A stretch of DNA of 64,000 nucleotides, taken from the NCBI RefSeq assembly GCF_013096535.2, contig NZ_CP051265.2:1116001-1180000 (forward strand). Reading direction: 5' to 3'. Below the pieces are notes generated by a model that saw only the letters and a program-made list of their open reading frames with translations, had not been told where the DNA came from and did not search any database. The translations under genes were made by a program, and so were the position numbers. Within the stretch, counting starts at the first letter, position 1; every line of letters starts with the position of its first letter. Positions 1 to 10,108 of this stretch are shown piece by piece. Origin of the DNA: Wolbachia endosymbiont of Diaphorina citri. GTDB lineage: Bacteria; Pseudomonadota; Alphaproteobacteria; Rickettsiales; Anaplasmataceae.

Positions 1-266
1 AATGTCAAGATCCTGGTAGAGTATTCAAGGGGAAGAAAATGGCTGGTCATTTAGGTAATAGCAGAGTAACTGTACAGAATATGAAAATATTATCCATTGA
101 TTATGAAAATAGCATAATTGCTGTAAAGGGTAATAATGTTCCTGGGTTTAAAAACTCTTATGTTTTTGTGAGAGATGCAGTTAAAAAGCCTTTACATAAA
201 GATGTTCCTTTTCCAGTAGGTCTGCTGTTGAATACGAGTGATGATGCTAATAATTTGGTGAGTTAG
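1..266 (+). CDS. rplC: 50S ribosomal protein L3, C-terminal part (5' end outside window)
   Basis: The gene runs in from the left edge; the frame starts at base 3 and gives 87 residues. The stretch [16 protein letters not shown], followed by a basic-hydrophobic tail, is the conserved C-terminal half of L3. An ATG at base 39 lies inside this motif and is not the real start. L3 binds 23S rRNA near the peptidyl-transferase centre and initiates assembly of the large subunit. It is followed after 2 bp by rplD, the standard S10-operon order. Confidence 0.95.
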   Translation, partial: CQDPGRVFKGKKMAGHLGNSRVTVQNMKILSIDYENSIIAVKGNNVPGFKNSYVFVRDAVKKPLHKDVPFPVGLLLNTSDDANNLVS

Positions 267-268
267 TT

Positions 269-883
269 ATGGAATGTGAATTAGTTGATCTATCTAATAA
301 TAATGTAGGTAGTGTTGAGCTTAATCCTTTGATATTTTCTGCCAAGCAAAAATTGAGTATTTTGCATGATATAGTGAGATGGCAATTAGCAAAGAGAAGA
401 GTTGGTGCTCATAAAACAAAAGGTATCAGTGATGTTTCTGGTACAACAGCTAAACCGTATGGTCAAAAACGTACCGGTAGGGCGAGACAGGGGAGCTTGC
501 GATCTCCTCAGTTTAGAGGTGGTGGAATTATTTTTGGTCCTGTTGTGAGGAGTCATGCTTATTCTCTTAATAAAAAAGTACGCAAATTTGGTTTGAAAAT
601 TGCTTTATCTCTAAAATATTTAAATAATCAAGTTATTGTTCTTGATAGTTTAAATATTGATGTGAAGAAAACATCTAAAATGTGTGAATATATTAAAAAT
701 TTTAAATTTTCCTCTTTTTTAATAGTTGGTGATTATGGAGATGATTTGTTACGTGCTGCTAAAAATTTGCACTATGTAGATTTAATTAAACCTATTGGGT
801 TAAATGTTTTTGATATATTGAATCACGAATGCGTGATGTTAACAAAAGACACTTTAAAGCATCTTGAAGGTAGATTGTTATGA
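269..883 (+). CDS. rplD: 50S ribosomal protein L4
   Basis: The product has 204 residues, the usual bacterial L4 length. The conserved loop with KPYGQKRTGRARQG and the following RGGG (about residues 60-85) is the long extension that lines the nascent-peptide exit tunnel. L4 also acts as an operon repressor in enterobacteria; nothing here shows that it does so in this organism. The gene follows rplC by 2 bp and overlaps rplW by 4 bp (ATGA), so the three are translationally coupled. Confidence 0.97.
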   Translation: MECELVDLSNNNVGSVELNPLIFSAKQKLSILHDIVRWQLAKRRVGAHKTKGISDVSGTTAKPYGQKRTGRARQGSLRSPQFRGGGIIFGPVVRSHAYSLNKKVRKFGLKIALSLKYLNNQVIVLDSLNIDVKKTSKMCEYIKNFKFSSFLIVGDYGDDLLRAAKNLHYVDLIKPIGLNVFDILNHECVMLTKDTLKHLEGRLL

Positions 884-1167
884 TTAAATATAATAATATA
901 ATAAAATCTCCTGTAATCACAGAAAAGACTTCTCTTTTAAGAGAGAAGTTTAATAAATACTCTTTGTATGTTTTTGTAAATGTAAATAAGCGTCAAATAA
1001 AATCGGCAATAGAGTCTTTATTTAATGTCAGAACTTCTTCTATAAATGTTATTAGAGTTAAACCTAAATATAGACGTTTTAGGGGTGTGATTGGTTGTAA
1101 AAAACAGAGAAAAAAGGTTTATTTTTCTTTGATGGATGGTCAAAAATTAGATATAATGAGCGTTTAG
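880..1167 (+). CDS. rplW: 50S ribosomal protein L23
   Basis: The 95-residue product opens with SPVITEKT, the family signature, and carries the basic loop KPKYRRFRG (about residues 60-70) that contacts 23S rRNA. L23 sits at the tunnel exit and docks the signal recognition particle and trigger factor. The start codon overlaps the rplD stop (ATGA), and rplB begins 1 bp after the stop, so this is the tightly packed S10 operon. Confidence 0.96.
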   Translation: MIKYNNIIKSPVITEKTSLLREKFNKYSLYVFVNVNKRQIKSAIESLFNVRTSSINVIRVKPKYRRFRGVIGCKKQRKKVYFSLMDGQKLDIMSV

Positions 1168-1168
1168 T

Positions 1169-1993
1169 ATGGGTATGAAATTTTTTAATTCTGTTACTCC
1201 GTCTTCTCGTGGGACTGTATTAATAAGTAAAGTTGGTTTATCAAAAGATAAGCCGGAGAAGTCTCTTGTATTTGGTAAGAAATCCAGTGGTGGAAGAAAT
1301 AATCATGGTATAATTACAACTCGTCACAGGGGTGGTGGTCACAAGAAGAAGTATAGACTTATAGATTTTAAACGTAATAGAAGTGATCAGGGTATAGTTG
1401 AGAAAATAGAGTATGATCCAAATAGAAGTGGGTTTTTAGCATTAATATCATATAAGGAAGATGATACTAGGTCTTATATATTAGCTCCTCAAGGTATGAA
1501 GCCTGGTGATGTTGTGACAGCTGGAGATGATGCTGATATTTTGCCAGGGAATTGTTTACTACTCAAGCACATACCTGTTGGTTCTTTCGTTCATAATGTT
1601 GAGCTGAAGCCAGGTAATGGTGCTGCGATTGCTAGAGCTGCTGGTTGTTATGCACAAATCGTTGGTCGTGATGGTCAATATGTTTTATTGCGGCTTAGAT
1701 CTGGTCAAATTAGGTTGATTTTATCTTCTTGCAAGGCTACTATTGGTGTAGTATCTAACCCTGACCATAAGAATAGAAAGTTGGGTAAAGCTGGGAGAAG
1801 TAGGTGGCTTGGGATTAGACCTACTGTACGTGGAGTTGCAATGAATCCGATTGACCATCCTCATGGAGGTGGAGAGGGAAAAACTTCTGGCGGTCGTCAT
1901 CCTGTTACTCCTTGGGGTGTTGCAACAAAAGGAAAGAAAACTAGGAAAAAAAATAAATCTAGTGATAAGTATATAAAAAAATTGAAAGGTTAA
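1169..1993 (+). CDS. rplB: 50S ribosomal protein L2
   Basis: The product has 274 residues, full length for L2. [15 protein letters not shown] near residue 55 and [17 protein letters not shown] near residue 226 are the two most conserved L2 blocks; the histidine in the second lies close to the peptidyl-transferase centre. The lysine-rich C-terminus is typical. L2 is a primary 23S rRNA binder needed for subunit association. It lies between rplW and rpsS in the canonical order. Confidence 0.98.
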   Translation: MGMKFFNSVTPSSRGTVLISKVGLSKDKPEKSLVFGKKSSGGRNNHGIITTRHRGGGHKKKYRLIDFKRNRSDQGIVEKIEYDPNRSGFLALISYKEDDTRSYILAPQGMKPGDVVTAGDDADILPGNCLLLKHIPVGSFVHNVELKPGNGAAIARAAGCYAQIVGRDGQYVLLRLRSGQIRLILSSCKATIGVVSNPDHKNRKLGKAGRSRWLGIRPTVRGVAMNPIDHPHGGGEGKTSGGRHPVTPWGVATKGKKTRKKNKSSDKYIKKLKG

Positions 1994-1996
1994 TTT

Positions 1997-2281
1997 ATGA
2001 GTAGATCTGTATGGAAACCACCTTTTTTACACCCATCTGTACTAAGATTAGTTCAGAGAACTTTAAAAGAGGGTTCTATTAATAAGGTGATAAAAATTCA
2101 TTCCAGGGCTTCTGTAATTCTTCCTAATTGTTTGGGTTTAAAGTTTGCTGTTTATAATGGTAAAGATTACATTCCTGTTAGTGTTGATAATCAGAATATG
2201 ATAGGTCATAAATTTGGTGAATTTTCACCTACTCGTAAATTTACTGGGCACGGTGGTGATAAAAAGGCAACAAGAAGATAG
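1997..2281 (+). CDS. rpsS: 30S ribosomal protein S19
   Basis: The 94-residue product starts SRSVWKPPF and ends with the conserved block [17 protein letters not shown], which binds the 3' domain of 16S rRNA together with S13. Length and order (rplB-rpsS-rplV) match the S10 operon. The gaps to the neighbours are 3 and 9 bp, leaving no room for separate promoters. Confidence 0.97.
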   Translation: MSRSVWKPPFLHPSVLRLVQRTLKEGSINKVIKIHSRASVILPNCLGLKFAVYNGKDYIPVSVDNQNMIGHKFGEFSPTRKFTGHGGDKKATRR

Positions 2282-2290
2282 GTAATTGAT

Positions 2291-2641
2291 ATGAAAAATA
2301 GGGATATAATGGTTGAGGCTGGTTCTAGGGTTTTAAGATCGACTCCTCGCAAATTGAATTTGGTTGCTGATTTAGTACGTAATAAAAAAGTTTCTTTTGC
2401 TAATGTACAATTAAGATTTTGTGAAAAAAAGGCTGCTGGTTTTATAATGAAGGTGTTGAATTCTGCAATTGCTAATGCTCAAAATAATTATGGATTGAAT
2501 ATTGATAATTTATATATAAAGGAAATTTTAATAGGTAAGTCCCTTACTTTGCGTAGAGTATATCCAAAAGCTATGGGTAGGGCTAATAGAATGAGTAAAT
2601 TTTATAGTAATATAACTATAAAATTGAAAGAAATTGTATGA
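2291..2641 (+). CDS. rplV: 50S ribosomal protein L22
   Basis: The 116-residue product has the L22 start [14 protein letters not shown] and the long C-terminal beta-hairpin [17 protein letters not shown], which reaches into the exit tunnel and is where macrolide-resistance changes occur in other bacteria. The hairpin looks complete. A 39-bp gap, unusually long for this operon, follows before rpsC. Confidence 0.97.
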   Translation: MKNRDIMVEAGSRVLRSTPRKLNLVADLVRNKKVSFANVQLRFCEKKAAGFIMKVLNSAIANAQNNYGLNIDNLYIKEILIGKSLTLRRVYPKAMGRANRMSKFYSNITIKLKEIV

Positions 2642-2680
2642 TTTATAGAAATGGAAAGTTAATAAGGAAAGTGTAAAAAT

Positions 2681-3301
2681 ATGGGACAGAAGGTTAATCC
2701 TAAAGTATTTAGATTACAAGTAAATAGTAATACCTGGGATTCTGTTTGGTGTGCTACAGACGATTATAAACAGAAATTGCATCACGATCTATTTATTCGC
2801 AGTTATATAAATGAATCCTTTAAGCATGCTGGTATTTCTAAAGTAATTGTAGAGCGTACAGTTAATTTAGTGTCTGTAATAATACATTCTTCTAAGCCTG
2901 GAGTTATAATAGGTAAGAAAGGTTTGGATGTTGAGAAGATAAAGCAAAAAATAGCTAAAAAAGTAGAAAGTAGTGTCGAAGTGAATGTAGTAGGAGTTAA
3001 AAAGTCTGAAATAGATGCAACTTTAATATCAAGGAGTATTACACATCAGCTAGAAAAAAGGATTTCATGTAGAAGAGCGATGAAAAAAGCTATTCAAAGT
3101 TGTTTGAAGATGGGTGCTGAGGGTATTAAAGTAAGTTGCTCTGGGCGTCTTGGCGGAGCTGAAATAGCTCGTACTGAATGGTACAAAGAAGGTCGTTTGC
3201 CTTTACACACTTTGCGTGCTAATATAGATTATGCTTTTTGTGAAGCGAAGACTATATGTGGTATTATAGGAGTTAAAGTTTGGGTTTATGTTGGTAGTTA
3301 A
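2681..3301 (+). CDS. rpsC: 30S ribosomal protein S3
   Basis: The product begins [12 protein letters not shown] and has the type-2 KH domain with [15 protein letters not shown] around residue 72, followed by the C-terminal block [19 protein letters not shown]. At 206 residues it is shorter than the about 230 of E. coli because the C-terminal tail is missing, which is common in alphaproteobacteria. S3 forms part of the mRNA entry channel and its helicase site with S4 and S5. Confidence 0.97.
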   Translation: MGQKVNPKVFRLQVNSNTWDSVWCATDDYKQKLHHDLFIRSYINESFKHAGISKVIVERTVNLVSVIIHSSKPGVIIGKKGLDVEKIKQKIAKKVESSVEVNVVGVKKSEIDATLISRSITHQLEKRISCRRAMKKAIQSCLKMGAEGIKVSCSGRLGGAEIARTEWYKEGRLPLHTLRANIDYAFCEAKTICGIIGVKVWVYVGS

Positions 3302-3312
3302 GGTATATTGAA

Positions 3313-3726
3313 ATGTTTGTTCCCAAAAAGAGTAAGTATAAAAAGGTATTTAAGGGGAGAATCAAGGGTAATGCTAAGGGTGGTAGCACGCTGTCTTTTG
3401 GAGATTATGGATTAAAAGCTATGGAAGTAGGTAAGGTTCAGTCTAAGCATATTGAAACTGCAAGGCGCGTAATATCTAGAACGTTAAAACGCTCTGGTAA
3501 AGTGTGGATAAGAATTTTTCCTGATACCCCGGTTAGTAAAAAGCCAGCAGATGTACGTATGGGTAAAGGGAAAGGTAGTGTTGAATTTTGGGTATTTAAA
3601 GCTAAGCCCGGTAGGGTTTTGTTTGAAATTAGTAGTGATGTTCCCATGCATTTAGCAAGATTGGCGCTTGAAAAAGCGACTGCTAAGCTTCCTATGAAGT
3701 GTAAATTTATATCTAATCATAATTGA
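3313..3726 (+). CDS. rplP: 50S ribosomal protein L16
   Basis: The 137-residue product has full L16 length with [35 protein letters not shown] and [14 protein letters not shown]16 organises the A-site tRNA pocket on the large subunit. The downstream rpmC start lies 12 bp beyond the stop with its own GGAG, so coupling is by proximity and not by overlap. Confidence 0.97.
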   Translation: MFVPKKSKYKKVFKGRIKGNAKGGSTLSFGDYGLKAMEVGKVQSKHIETARRVISRTLKRSGKVWIRIFPDTPVSKKPADVRMGKGKGSVEFWVFKAKPGRVLFEISSDVPMHLARLALEKATAKLPMKCKFISNHN

Positions 3727-3737
3727 ATGGAGTTGTA

Positions 3738-3941
3738 ATGGATATAGTTAAATTTGAATCAGAATCTTCACAAGGATTACATCAACTTCTTGTGAATTTG
3801 AGGAAAGAATTTGTTAATTTGTCTTTTCAAAAAAAGCTTGGCCAGTGCAACAATTTTTCGCGTTTTAGCTTAATAAGAAAGAGCATAGCTCGTAGTCTAA
3901 CTGTATTAAATAGAAGAAAGAGAGAGGGAAAAAATGCCTAA
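3738..3941 (+). CDS. rpmC: 50S ribosomal protein L29
   Basis: This is a small two-helix protein of 67 residues, normal for L29, with LRKEFVNLSFQKKLGQ in the first helix and a basic second helix ending RKREGKNA. The ATG at 3738 is chosen over an upstream in-frame TTG at 3723 because GGAG stands 5 bp before it and the TTG would overlap rplP. L29 lies beside L23 at the tunnel exit. Its 3' end overlaps rpsQ by 8 bp. Confidence 0.94.
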   Translation: MDIVKFESESSQGLHQLLVNLRKEFVNLSFQKKLGQCNNFSRFSLIRKSIARSLTVLNRRKREGKNA

Positions 3942-4164
3942 GAAGGTTTTTTGTGGTGTCGTAACTAATGCTGAGTCTGATAAGACTGTAAAGGTTTCGG
4001 TGTTACAAGTGTATAAGGATAGGCTGTATAAAAAAGTTATTAAAAAATACAAGAAGTATACAGCACATGATGAGAATAATAGTTGCAAAAAGGGAGATAG
4101 GGTTTTAATACAGGAACATAAGCCTATTTCTGTTACTAAAAAATGGGTTGTTATTAATAGCTAA
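3934..4164 (+). CDS. rpsQ: 30S ribosomal protein S17
   Basis: The 76-residue product shows the OB-fold signature of S17: FCGVVTNAESDKTVKVSV near the start and the KKGDRVLIQEHKPISVTKKW block near the end. S17 is a primary binder of the 5' domain of 16S rRNA. It overlaps rpmC by 8 bp and precedes rplN, the usual spc junction. Confidence 0.96.
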   Translation: MPKKVFCGVVTNAESDKTVKVSVLQVYKDRLYKKVIKKYKKYTAHDENNSCKKGDRVLIQEHKPISVTKKWVVINS

Positions 4165-4182
4165 AAAGGAATAGATATTTAT

Positions 4183-4542
4183 ATGATTCAAAAAAATACA
4201 TTATTAGAAGTAGCTGATAATTCTGGTGCGCGTGCAGTGCTTTGTATTGGCTTGTTAGGTGGTAGGAAATCTGCATCTGTAGGTGATACGATTATTATAT
4301 CTACTAAGTCTATTAACCCAAAAGGTAAAGTTGAAAAAGGAAAAGTATATAAAGCAGTTGTTGTTAGAGTAAAAAATAGTGTTAAGAAATCTGATGGTTC
4401 TGTAATTCGTTTTTCTAGCAATGCTGTGGTTTTAATTAATGATCAAGGTGAACCACTTGGTACTCGGGTGTTTGGTCCAGTAAAAAAGTTATTGTCTGGT
4501 TCTTTTATGAAAATAATGTCATTAGCTGATGAGGTTTTATAA
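4183..4542 (+). CDS. rplN: 50S ribosomal protein L14
   Basis: The 119-residue product contains [21 protein letters not shown] at the start, the C-terminal [13 protein letters not shown] and the central [19 protein letters not shown], all hallmarks of L14. L14 forms an intersubunit bridge with 16S rRNA helix 14. Its stop and the rplX start share one base (TAATG). It is the first gene of the classical spc operon, but no separate promoter is evident in the short gap before it. Confidence 0.97.
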   Translation: MIQKNTLLEVADNSGARAVLCIGLLGGRKSASVGDTIIISTKSINPKGKVEKGKVYKAVVVRVKNSVKKSDGSVIRFSSNAVVLINDQGEPLGTRVFGPVKKLLSGSFMKIMSLADEVL

Positions 4543-4859
4543 TGAGTGCTAAAATAAAAAGTGGTGATGATATTATAGTTTTAACTGGTAAAGATAAGAG
4601 AAAAATTGGTAAGGTAATCAAAGTTATAATACGTGATGCTAAAAAGAAAGTAGTTGTTTCTGGCGTAAATGTGTGTAAGAGACATACTAAACCAAGAGCT
4701 GGTAGTGGTGGTGGTATATTGAATAAAGAGTTAGCTATTGATGTATCTAATGTTGCAATATTGGATCCTAAGTGTAAAACTCCAACTAAAGTAGGATTTA
4801 AGATTATAGATGGTAGAAAAGTGCGTTTTGCAAAAGTTTCTGGAGAAGTGATAGATTAG
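4542..4859 (+). CDS. rplX: 50S ribosomal protein L24
   Basis: The 105-residue product carries the KOW motif [17 protein letters not shown] (residues about 8-24) and the later [14 protein letters not shown] tail. L24 is one of the two assembly-initiating proteins of the large subunit. One-base overlap with rplN and a 6-bp gap to rplE indicate translational coupling. Confidence 0.96.
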   Translation: MSAKIKSGDDIIVLTGKDKRKIGKVIKVIIRDAKKKVVVSGVNVCKRHTKPRAGSGGGILNKELAIDVSNVAILDPKCKTPTKVGFKIIDGRKVRFAKVSGEVID

Positions 4860-4865
4860 GTTGAT

Positions 4866-5402
4866 ATGTTTAAACAATTGTATAAAGATAATATAGTAAA
4901 ATCCTTAAAGGATAAGTTTAATTACGGCAATGTAATGCAAGTGCCTAAACTTGTCAAGGTGTGTATCAATATGGGCGTTGGAGATGCTGCTACGGACAAT
5001 AAAGCGATAAATGAGCCATTTGATAATCTACATTTGATTGCTGGGCAAAAGCCTGTGTTAACCTTTGCAAAAAAATCTATTTCTGGTTTCAAAATTAGAA
5101 AAGGTGCAACTGTAGGTTGTAAAGTGACTTTGCGTAGGAATAAAATGTATGAATTCTTAGAAAGATTAATATATATTGCTTTGCCAAGGGAAAAAGATTT
5201 TAGAGGGTTTAGTGTGAAGCAATTTGATGGTCATGGTAATTTTTCCTTTGGTATCAAGGAGCATATATCATTTTTAGAAATAGACTATGATAAAATAAGT
5301 AAAATTAGAGGTATGGATATTAATATTATAACGACTGCAGTTAGTGATAAGGAAGCAAAGGAATTATTACTGGCTCTTAAATTCCCTTTTTTTGATAATT
5401 GA
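4866..5402 (+). CDS. rplE: 50S ribosomal protein L5
   Basis: The product has 178 residues, the standard length. [16 protein letters not shown] near residue 27, [21 protein letters not shown] near residue 60, and the region [20 protein letters not shown] are conserved L5 blocks (the last starts KDFRG here). L5 binds 5S rRNA in the central protuberance and touches P-site tRNA. Confidence 0.97.
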   Translation: MFKQLYKDNIVKSLKDKFNYGNVMQVPKLVKVCINMGVGDAATDNKAINEPFDNLHLIAGQKPVLTFAKKSISGFKIRKGATVGCKVTLRRNKMYEFLERLIYIALPREKDFRGFSVKQFDGHGNFSFGIKEHISFLEIDYDKISKIRGMDINIITTAVSDKEAKELLLALKFPFFDN

Positions 5403-5414
5403 GAGAAAATATAT

Positions 5415-5723
5415 ATGGCAAAAAAATCCATGATACAGAAGAATCTTCGTAGAATAAAGTTATGTGATCAGTATAGGGAGAGAAGGGAAGAATTAAAATC
5501 TATAATGAATAATAAGGATTTATCTATTACAAAAAGGTTTGCAGCTCAAAGTAAGCTGATTAAAAAATTGCCTAGAGATTCTTCTAAAATCAGAATTAGG
5601 AATAGATGCGCTTTAACTGGTAGGCCGAGAGCAGTATATAGAAAATTTGGTTTATGTAGGATTGTTTTACGTGATTTGTGTTCTTTTGGACAAGTTCCAG
5701 GGGTTACAAAATCTAGTTGGTAA
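5415..5723 (+). CDS. rpsN: 30S ribosomal protein S14
   Basis: The product has 102 residues and is therefore the long form of S14, without the CxxC-CxxC zinc site of the short 61-residue form. [20 protein letters not shown] and VPGVTKSSW at the C-terminus are diagnostic. S14 lies in the 30S head next to S3 and S10. Confidence 0.97.
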   Translation: MAKKSMIQKNLRRIKLCDQYRERREELKSIMNNKDLSITKRFAAQSKLIKKLPRDSSKIRIRNRCALTGRPRAVYRKFGLCRIVLRDLCSFGQVPGVTKSSW

Positions 5724-5745
5724 ATGTGATATAAGGAGTGTAATA

Positions 5746-6141
5746 GTGTCGTTATCTGATAGTATTGGTGATTTTTTAACAAGAATACGTAATGCTCAAT
5801 TGGCAATGCATAGGGAAACAAGAGTCCTATTCTCTAAAGTGAATTCTTCTATATTGAAGATCTTAAAAGAGGAAGGCTATATTCTTAATTATAAAAAGCA
5901 AGAGAGTGATAGTGTCCCTTCGCTTGTTGTGCAGTTGAAGTATTATGATAAATCACCTGTGATTAATGATATAGCTAGGGTATCAAAGCCCGGTTGTCGT
6001 TATTATTCTAAGTGTAAGGACATTTCTAAAGCATATAATGGTCTTGGAATTTTTATTATATCTACGCCGAAAGGAGTGATGACCGATTATAATGCACGTA
6101 GATTAAAAGTTGGTGGAGAAGTTTTGTGTCGTGTATTTTAA
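5746..6141 (+). CDS. rpsH: 30S ribosomal protein S8
   Basis: The GTG at 5746 is chosen: AAGGAG lies 7 bp upstream and the product then opens [17 protein letters not shown], the classic S8 start; an open frame extends further upstream only because it overlaps rpsN. The 131-residue product ends in the conserved [10 protein letters not shown]8 binds the central domain of 16S rRNA and in enterobacteria represses the spc operon. Confidence 0.96.
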   Translation: MSLSDSIGDFLTRIRNAQLAMHRETRVLFSKVNSSILKILKEEGYILNYKKQESDSVPSLVVQLKYYDKSPVINDIARVSKPGCRYYSKCKDISKAYNGLGIFIISTPKGVMTDYNARRLKVGGEVLCRVF

Positions 6142-6157
6142 ATGATAGGAGAAATGT

Positions 6158-6703
6158 ATGTCTCGTATAGGTGCCGCACCTATCAATATTCCTGCTGATC
6201 TTTCAGTTGAATATAATGATCGTAGGGTATTAATAAGAAGTGTTAGGGCAGAAAAAGAGCTGAACTTGTGTATTGGCATTCTGTGTCAGATAGTTGATAA
6301 TCAATTGTTACTTTCTGTTGATCAAGGCAGGGATGATTATGATAAAATAAAATCTATATGGGGCACTTATAGAAATAATATTAATAACATGATTAACGGT
6401 ATGGTTAATGATTTTTCTGTTGATCTTGAGATTAATGGTGTAGGGTATAAAGCAGAATGTGATGATAAGTATTTGACTTTATATCTTGGTTATAGTCATA
6501 ATATTAAGTATAAAGTGCCTAAAGAAGTTGAGATTAAGTGTATAAAGCCAACTCATTTAGTGATTCGCGGTATGGATAAGCAAAAAGTCTATATGGTGGC
6601 TTCTGATATATGCAAAATTAGAAAATATGATCCTTATAAAGGTAAGGGTATTGTAATAAAAGGCAAATTTATGCTGCGTAAGGTTGTAAATAAAAAGAAG
6701 TAA
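6158..6703 (+). CDS. rplF: 50S ribosomal protein L6
   Basis: The 181-residue product begins SRIGAAPINIPADLSVE and ends with RKYDPYKGKGIVIKG, the RNA-binding C-terminal motif (usually EPYKGKGI). The N-terminal half is more divergent than in free-living relatives, with SVRAEKELNLCIG in place of the usual GPKG-type segment. L6 supports the sarcin-ricin loop where GTPase factors bind. Confidence 0.96.
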   Translation: MSRIGAAPINIPADLSVEYNDRRVLIRSVRAEKELNLCIGILCQIVDNQLLLSVDQGRDDYDKIKSIWGTYRNNINNMINGMVNDFSVDLEINGVGYKAECDDKYLTLYLGYSHNIKYKVPKEVEIKCIKPTHLVIRGMDKQKVYMVASDICKIRKYDPYKGKGIVIKGKFMLRKVVNKKK

Positions 6704-6708
6704 TTAAA

Positions 6709-7080
6709 ATGAAAAGATTGCATAATTTTTTAAGTAGCTATGAAAAAAGGAAACTTCGTAATAGAGCGAAGCTCGATAAGAGCGCTGGGCGTTTACGTAT
6801 ATCCATATTTAAGTCTAATAAACATTTTTACGTTCAGTTGATTAACGATGCAAAAGGAACAACCCTAGCTTCTGCTTCTACTTTGGATGATAAAATTAGG
6901 AATGTATGTAAAGGTAGGGTCAATGCTGAAACTATAAAACAGGTTTCTTCTTTATTGATTGAGCGTCTGTCTAGTACAAAATTGCAGCAGCGGTTCGTCT
7001 TTGATCGGGGGGCATATAAGTATACAGGATTGATTTCTCAATTTGCTGAAGCTTTAAGAAGCTCTGGATTTGAATTTTAG
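6709..7080 (+). CDS. rplR: 50S ribosomal protein L18
   Basis: The 123-residue product contains RLRISIFKSNKHFYVQLIND and the C-terminal FDRGAYKYTGLISQFAEALR, both typical of L18. L18 binds 5S rRNA with L5 in the central protuberance. It follows rplF by 5 bp and precedes rpsE by 12 bp. Confidence 0.96.
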   Translation: MKRLHNFLSSYEKRKLRNRAKLDKSAGRLRISIFKSNKHFYVQLINDAKGTTLASASTLDDKIRNVCKGRVNAETIKQVSSLLIERLSSTKLQQRFVFDRGAYKYTGLISQFAEALRSSGFEF

Positions 7081-7092
7081 AAGGTTTGAAGT

Positions 7093-7605
7093 ATGGCTGT
7101 AAAGAATTTACAAAATAATAATGATTTATCAGAACTTTTGGTTTCAGTCCGAAGGGTAACAACGGTTACTAAAGGTGGTAGAAGATTTTCATTTTCAACT
7201 TTGGTTGTTGTTGGTGATGGTAAGGGTAGGGTAGGATGTGGAATAGGTAAACACGCAGAGGTTGCTGAAGCAAGAGTGAAAGCTGTAAATGCTGCAAAGA
7301 AGTCGATGATTAGGGTGTACTTACGTGAAGGTAGAACTTTACATCATGATATTAAAGCTAAATTTTGTTCTGGTGAGATAGTTTTAAGAGCTGCAAGAAC
7401 TGGAACAGGTATTATTGCTGGTGGAGCAATGAGATCGGTTTTTGAGGTATTAGGTATAAAGGATGTGGTAGCTAAGTCTACTAGATCAAATGATCCTCAT
7501 AATATTATATGTGCAGTATTTAAGGCTTTTGATGTTATGTTATCTCCTCGCCAAGTGGCAGGTAAGAGGGGCAAAAAGATTAGTGAGATAGTTGGAAATA
7601 GGTAA
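7093..7605 (+). CDS. rpsE: 30S ribosomal protein S5
   Basis: The 170-residue product has the double-stranded-RNA-binding-like N-terminal block [17 protein letters not shown] and [18 protein letters not shown], then [20 protein letters not shown]5 helps set decoding accuracy. In most bacteria rpmD (L30) lies between rpsE and rplO; here only 3 bp separate them, so L30 is absent at this site. Confidence 0.97.
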   Translation: MAVKNLQNNNDLSELLVSVRRVTTVTKGGRRFSFSTLVVVGDGKGRVGCGIGKHAEVAEARVKAVNAAKKSMIRVYLREGRTLHHDIKAKFCSGEIVLRAARTGTGIIAGGAMRSVFEVLGIKDVVAKSTRSNDPHNIICAVFKAFDVMLSPRQVAGKRGKKISEIVGNR

Positions 7606-7608
7606 AGT

Positions 7609-8079
7609 ATGAATGATGCTGTAAAATTAAATTCTGTATTTACCAAATTATCTAAAAAAAAGAAGCCTAAATTATTAGGTAGAGGTATTGGTTGTGGTAA
7701 AGGTAAAACATCTGGTAGGGGGCATAAAGGGCAAAAAGCGAGAAGTGGCGTTTCTATAAATGGTTTTGAAGGTGGACAGCAGTCTATATATACTCGTTTA
7801 CCTAAAAGAGGTTTTAAGCCTATACGCAAAAACTTATACTCTATATTTAATGTTGGTGATGTACAGTGCTTAATGGAAGCTAAAAAAATAGTCAAGGATT
7901 CTATCATAGATAAGGAGCTACTGCATAAATTAGGTTTTATCAGATCTGTTAAAAGTAAAATCAAACTTCTTAATAAGGGTAAATTAAGCGAAAAATTTGT
8001 GTTTCATGTTGATTTTGCATCAGAAGCTGCAAAAAGATCTGTAGCTTCAGTTGGTGGTAGTGTAGAAATACTATCGTAA
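7609..8079 (+). CDS. rplO: 50S ribosomal protein L15
   Basis: The 156-residue product carries the glycine- and lysine-rich rRNA-binding arm GRGIGCGKGKTSGRGHKGQK (residues about 24-43) and FEGGQQSIYTRLPKRGF. L15 is a late-assembly protein that touches many 23S domains. It follows rpsE directly because L30 is missing, and secY starts 3 bp after its stop. Confidence 0.97.
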   Translation: MNDAVKLNSVFTKLSKKKKPKLLGRGIGCGKGKTSGRGHKGQKARSGVSINGFEGGQQSIYTRLPKRGFKPIRKNLYSIFNVGDVQCLMEAKKIVKDSIIDKELLHKLGFIRSVKSKIKLLNKGKLSEKFVFHVDFASEAAKRSVASVGGSVEILS

Positions 8080-8082
8080 ATC

Positions 8083-9411
8083 ATGAACAGTAAATTTGCA
8101 TTTAATAGTTTGGATTCTACCTTGTTATATAAAAGTGATTTACTAAAGCGTATATTTTTTACGCTAATGGCTTTAGTTTGTTATCGTTTAGGCACTTATG
8201 TTCCTATTCCTGGAATTAATCTTGATATAATCAATGATATATTTCCAAAAGAGAGTTCTGGTGTTTTTGGAGTATTTAATTTATTTTCTGGTGGCGCTTT
8301 AGCTAGAATGACGATCTTGGCGTTAAATGTTATGCCATACATAGTTGCATCCATAGTTATGCAATTATTGTCTTCTGCCGTTAAAGGAATCAATGAAATT
8401 AAAAATGACGGAGAGTTAGGACGTCGAAAGATGAACTCTTATATACGCTATATGACTATAGTGTTTTGTATCTTTCAATCAATTACGATCTTAATAGGGT
8501 TAGAAAGAATGAATAGGGAAGGGGTATTAGTTGTAGTTGAACCTGGTATTATGTTTCGTACTATAGGTGTCTTTAGCCTTTTAGGTGGAACTATATTTTT
8601 AATATGGCTTGGTGAGCGGATCAGTGTGAGCGGTATAGGCAATGGTATCTCATTAATCATTTTTACCGGCATAACATCTGAATTACATAATGCTTTATCA
8701 TCTCTGCTAACATTAAATAAAAATGGTAGTATGTCGTTTTTCATTACCCTTTTTGTTATAGCATTGTTTTTTTTACTGCTCCTTTTAGTCATTTTTACAG
8801 AATCTTCTTATAGAAAGGTAATTGTTCAATATCCCAAAAAACAGTTTAAAAAATTACATAATGATGATTTTACTTACATTCCATTGAAGATCAATTTATC
8901 TGGTGTAATACCAACTATTTTTGCTAACGCAATTCTATTAACGCCTATTTCAATTGCAAATTTCTATAAAGGTCATGCCATTGCTGATTTTATTTTAAAT
9001 TACTTTATGGCAAATAAAGTGATGTACATTATAACTTACTTAATACTCATAGTACTTTTTAATTTTTTCTATACCAATTTTATATTTAATCCAGAGGAAA
9101 ATGCTGATTTTCTTAGGAAAAATGGTGGTTTTATTCCTGGTAGAGGGCCTGGAAAACATACTTCTGATTATCTTCAAGATATAGTTTTTAAATTAACATT
9201 TATTGGGTCTGCGTATTTGGTGGTAATATGTACTATACCTGAAATTATGAGGTATCATTATGATATACCATTTATTTTTGGTGGGACGAGCTTGCTGATT
9301 ATAGTTAACGTTATTACTGATACTATTATGCAAGTACAATCTTATGTTTTTTCAAATAGGTACGATAGTTGGATAAAGAAATATGAGTTTAAAACAAGGA
9401 GACTAAAGTGA
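8083..9411 (+). CDS. secY: Protein translocase subunit SecY
   Basis: The product has 442 residues with ten predicted membrane segments. The [10 protein letters not shown] loop near residue 38, the plug-region glycine cluster [21 protein letters not shown] (split across TM2) and the cytoplasmic loop [18 protein letters not shown] are SecY signatures. SecY is the channel of the Sec translocon; its partner SecG is encoded at 45937-46302. The last four bases overlap the GTG of adk. Confidence 0.97.
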   Translation: MNSKFAFNSLDSTLLYKSDLLKRIFFTLMALVCYRLGTYVPIPGINLDIINDIFPKESSGVFGVFNLFSGGALARMTILALNVMPYIVASIVMQLLSSAVKGINEIKNDGELGRRKMNSYIRYMTIVFCIFQSITILIGLERMNREGVLVVVEPGIMFRTIGVFSLLGGTIFLIWLGERISVSGIGNGISLIIFTGITSELHNALSSLLTLNKNGSMSFFITLFVIALFFLLLLLVIFTESSYRKVIVQYPKKQFKKLHNDDFTYIPLKINLSGVIPTIFANAILLTPISIANFYKGHAIADFILNYFMANKVMYIITYLILIVLFNFFYTNFIFNPEENADFLRKNGGFIPGRGPGKHTSDYLQDIVFKLTFIGSAYLVVICTIPEIMRYHYDIPFIFGGTSLLIIVNVITDTIMQVQSYVFSNRYDSWIKKYEFKTRRLK

Positions 9412-10049
9412 TTATTACAATTTTTGGTCCTCCTGGCTCTGGTAAGGGTACTCAGTCCAGTTTGTTAATAGCAAAGTATAATTTTAAATTAGTTTCAGTA
9501 GGAGATTTATTAAGGAATATTATATCTAGTGGGAGTAAATTAGGTAAAGGAATAAAGGATACTGTCGAATCTGGTAACTTAATTCAAGATGAAGTTATAT
9601 GTAAATTATTGTGTGACCAGCTTGCATTAATAGATGGTGATTTTTTGTTAGATGGTTTTCCAAGAAATTTAAATCAAGCTCATTTTTTAACTCAAGTTTT
9701 GCAAAAAAGATGCAATAGGGATGTTGATCTTGTAATTGAGTTGCAGCTTGACGATAATATTGCAATTGATAGATTAAAAGATCGTCTTACTTGTTTGGAT
9801 TGTAAAAGTATATATAGTATATCTTCTTTTAAAAATACTACTTGTGCTAAATGTAAAAGTACGAGATTGGAGAAGAGAATTGATGATGCTAATATGCTTG
9901 CAATTAATAAGAGGATAAGAGAATATCATTTTCAGATGAAGGGTTTGCGCGAGTATTATAAGTGCAAGTTGTTAACAATTAATGCTAATTTGAGTGTTGA
10001 TAGAGTAATGCAAGAGATTGAAAGTAAAATTTCTTGTAATTTGATTTGA
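9408..10049 (+). CDS. adk: Adenylate kinase
   Basis: The enzyme interconverts ATP plus AMP with two ADP. The P-loop [10 protein letters not shown] is at residues 7-16 and the AMP-site motif DGFPRN near residue 82. Four cysteines (129, 132, 146, 149) in the LID form a CxxC-x13-CxxC zinc site, which many Gram-negatives lack. The start is GTG, overlapping the secY stop by 4 bp (GTGA). At 213 residues it is full length. A promoter for the next genes overlaps its 3' end. Confidence 0.96.
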   Translation: MIITIFGPPGSGKGTQSSLLIAKYNFKLVSVGDLLRNIISSGSKLGKGIKDTVESGNLIQDEVICKLLCDQLALIDGDFLLDGFPRNLNQAHFLTQVLQKRCNRDVDLVIELQLDDNIAIDRLKDRLTCLDCKSIYSISSFKNTTCAKCKSTRLEKRIDDANMLAINKRIREYHFQMKGLREYYKCKLLTINANLSVDRVMQEIESKISCNLI

Positions 10050-10073
10050 CTATAAGTTGTTTTATGGTATAAA
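10046..10073 (+). promoter_or_regulatory. Predicted sigma-70 promoter before rpsM (alpha operon)
   Basis: TTGACT at 10046-10051 and TATAAA at 10068-10073 are separated by 16 bp, close to the sigma-70 consensus. The -35 box overlaps the last codons of adk. The rpsM start is 36 bp beyond the -10 box. This gap is one of the few long spaces in the ribosomal block, so the alpha operon probably has its own promoter. Confidence 0.6.
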
Positions 10074-10108
10074 TTAAGAGTTATTATTAATAAAGTATCG
10101 AGGTATCA

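Noticed and set aside
5647..5745. Longer form of S8 starting in rpsN
   Set aside because: The extra 33 residues are out-of-frame rpsN sequence; the GTG at 5746 has AAGGAG and the family N-terminus.
7497..7964. 155-codon open frame on the - strand opposite rpsE and rplO
   Set aside because: It lies fully antisense to two conserved ribosomal genes and its composition (runs of L, P, I) is that of a mirror frame.
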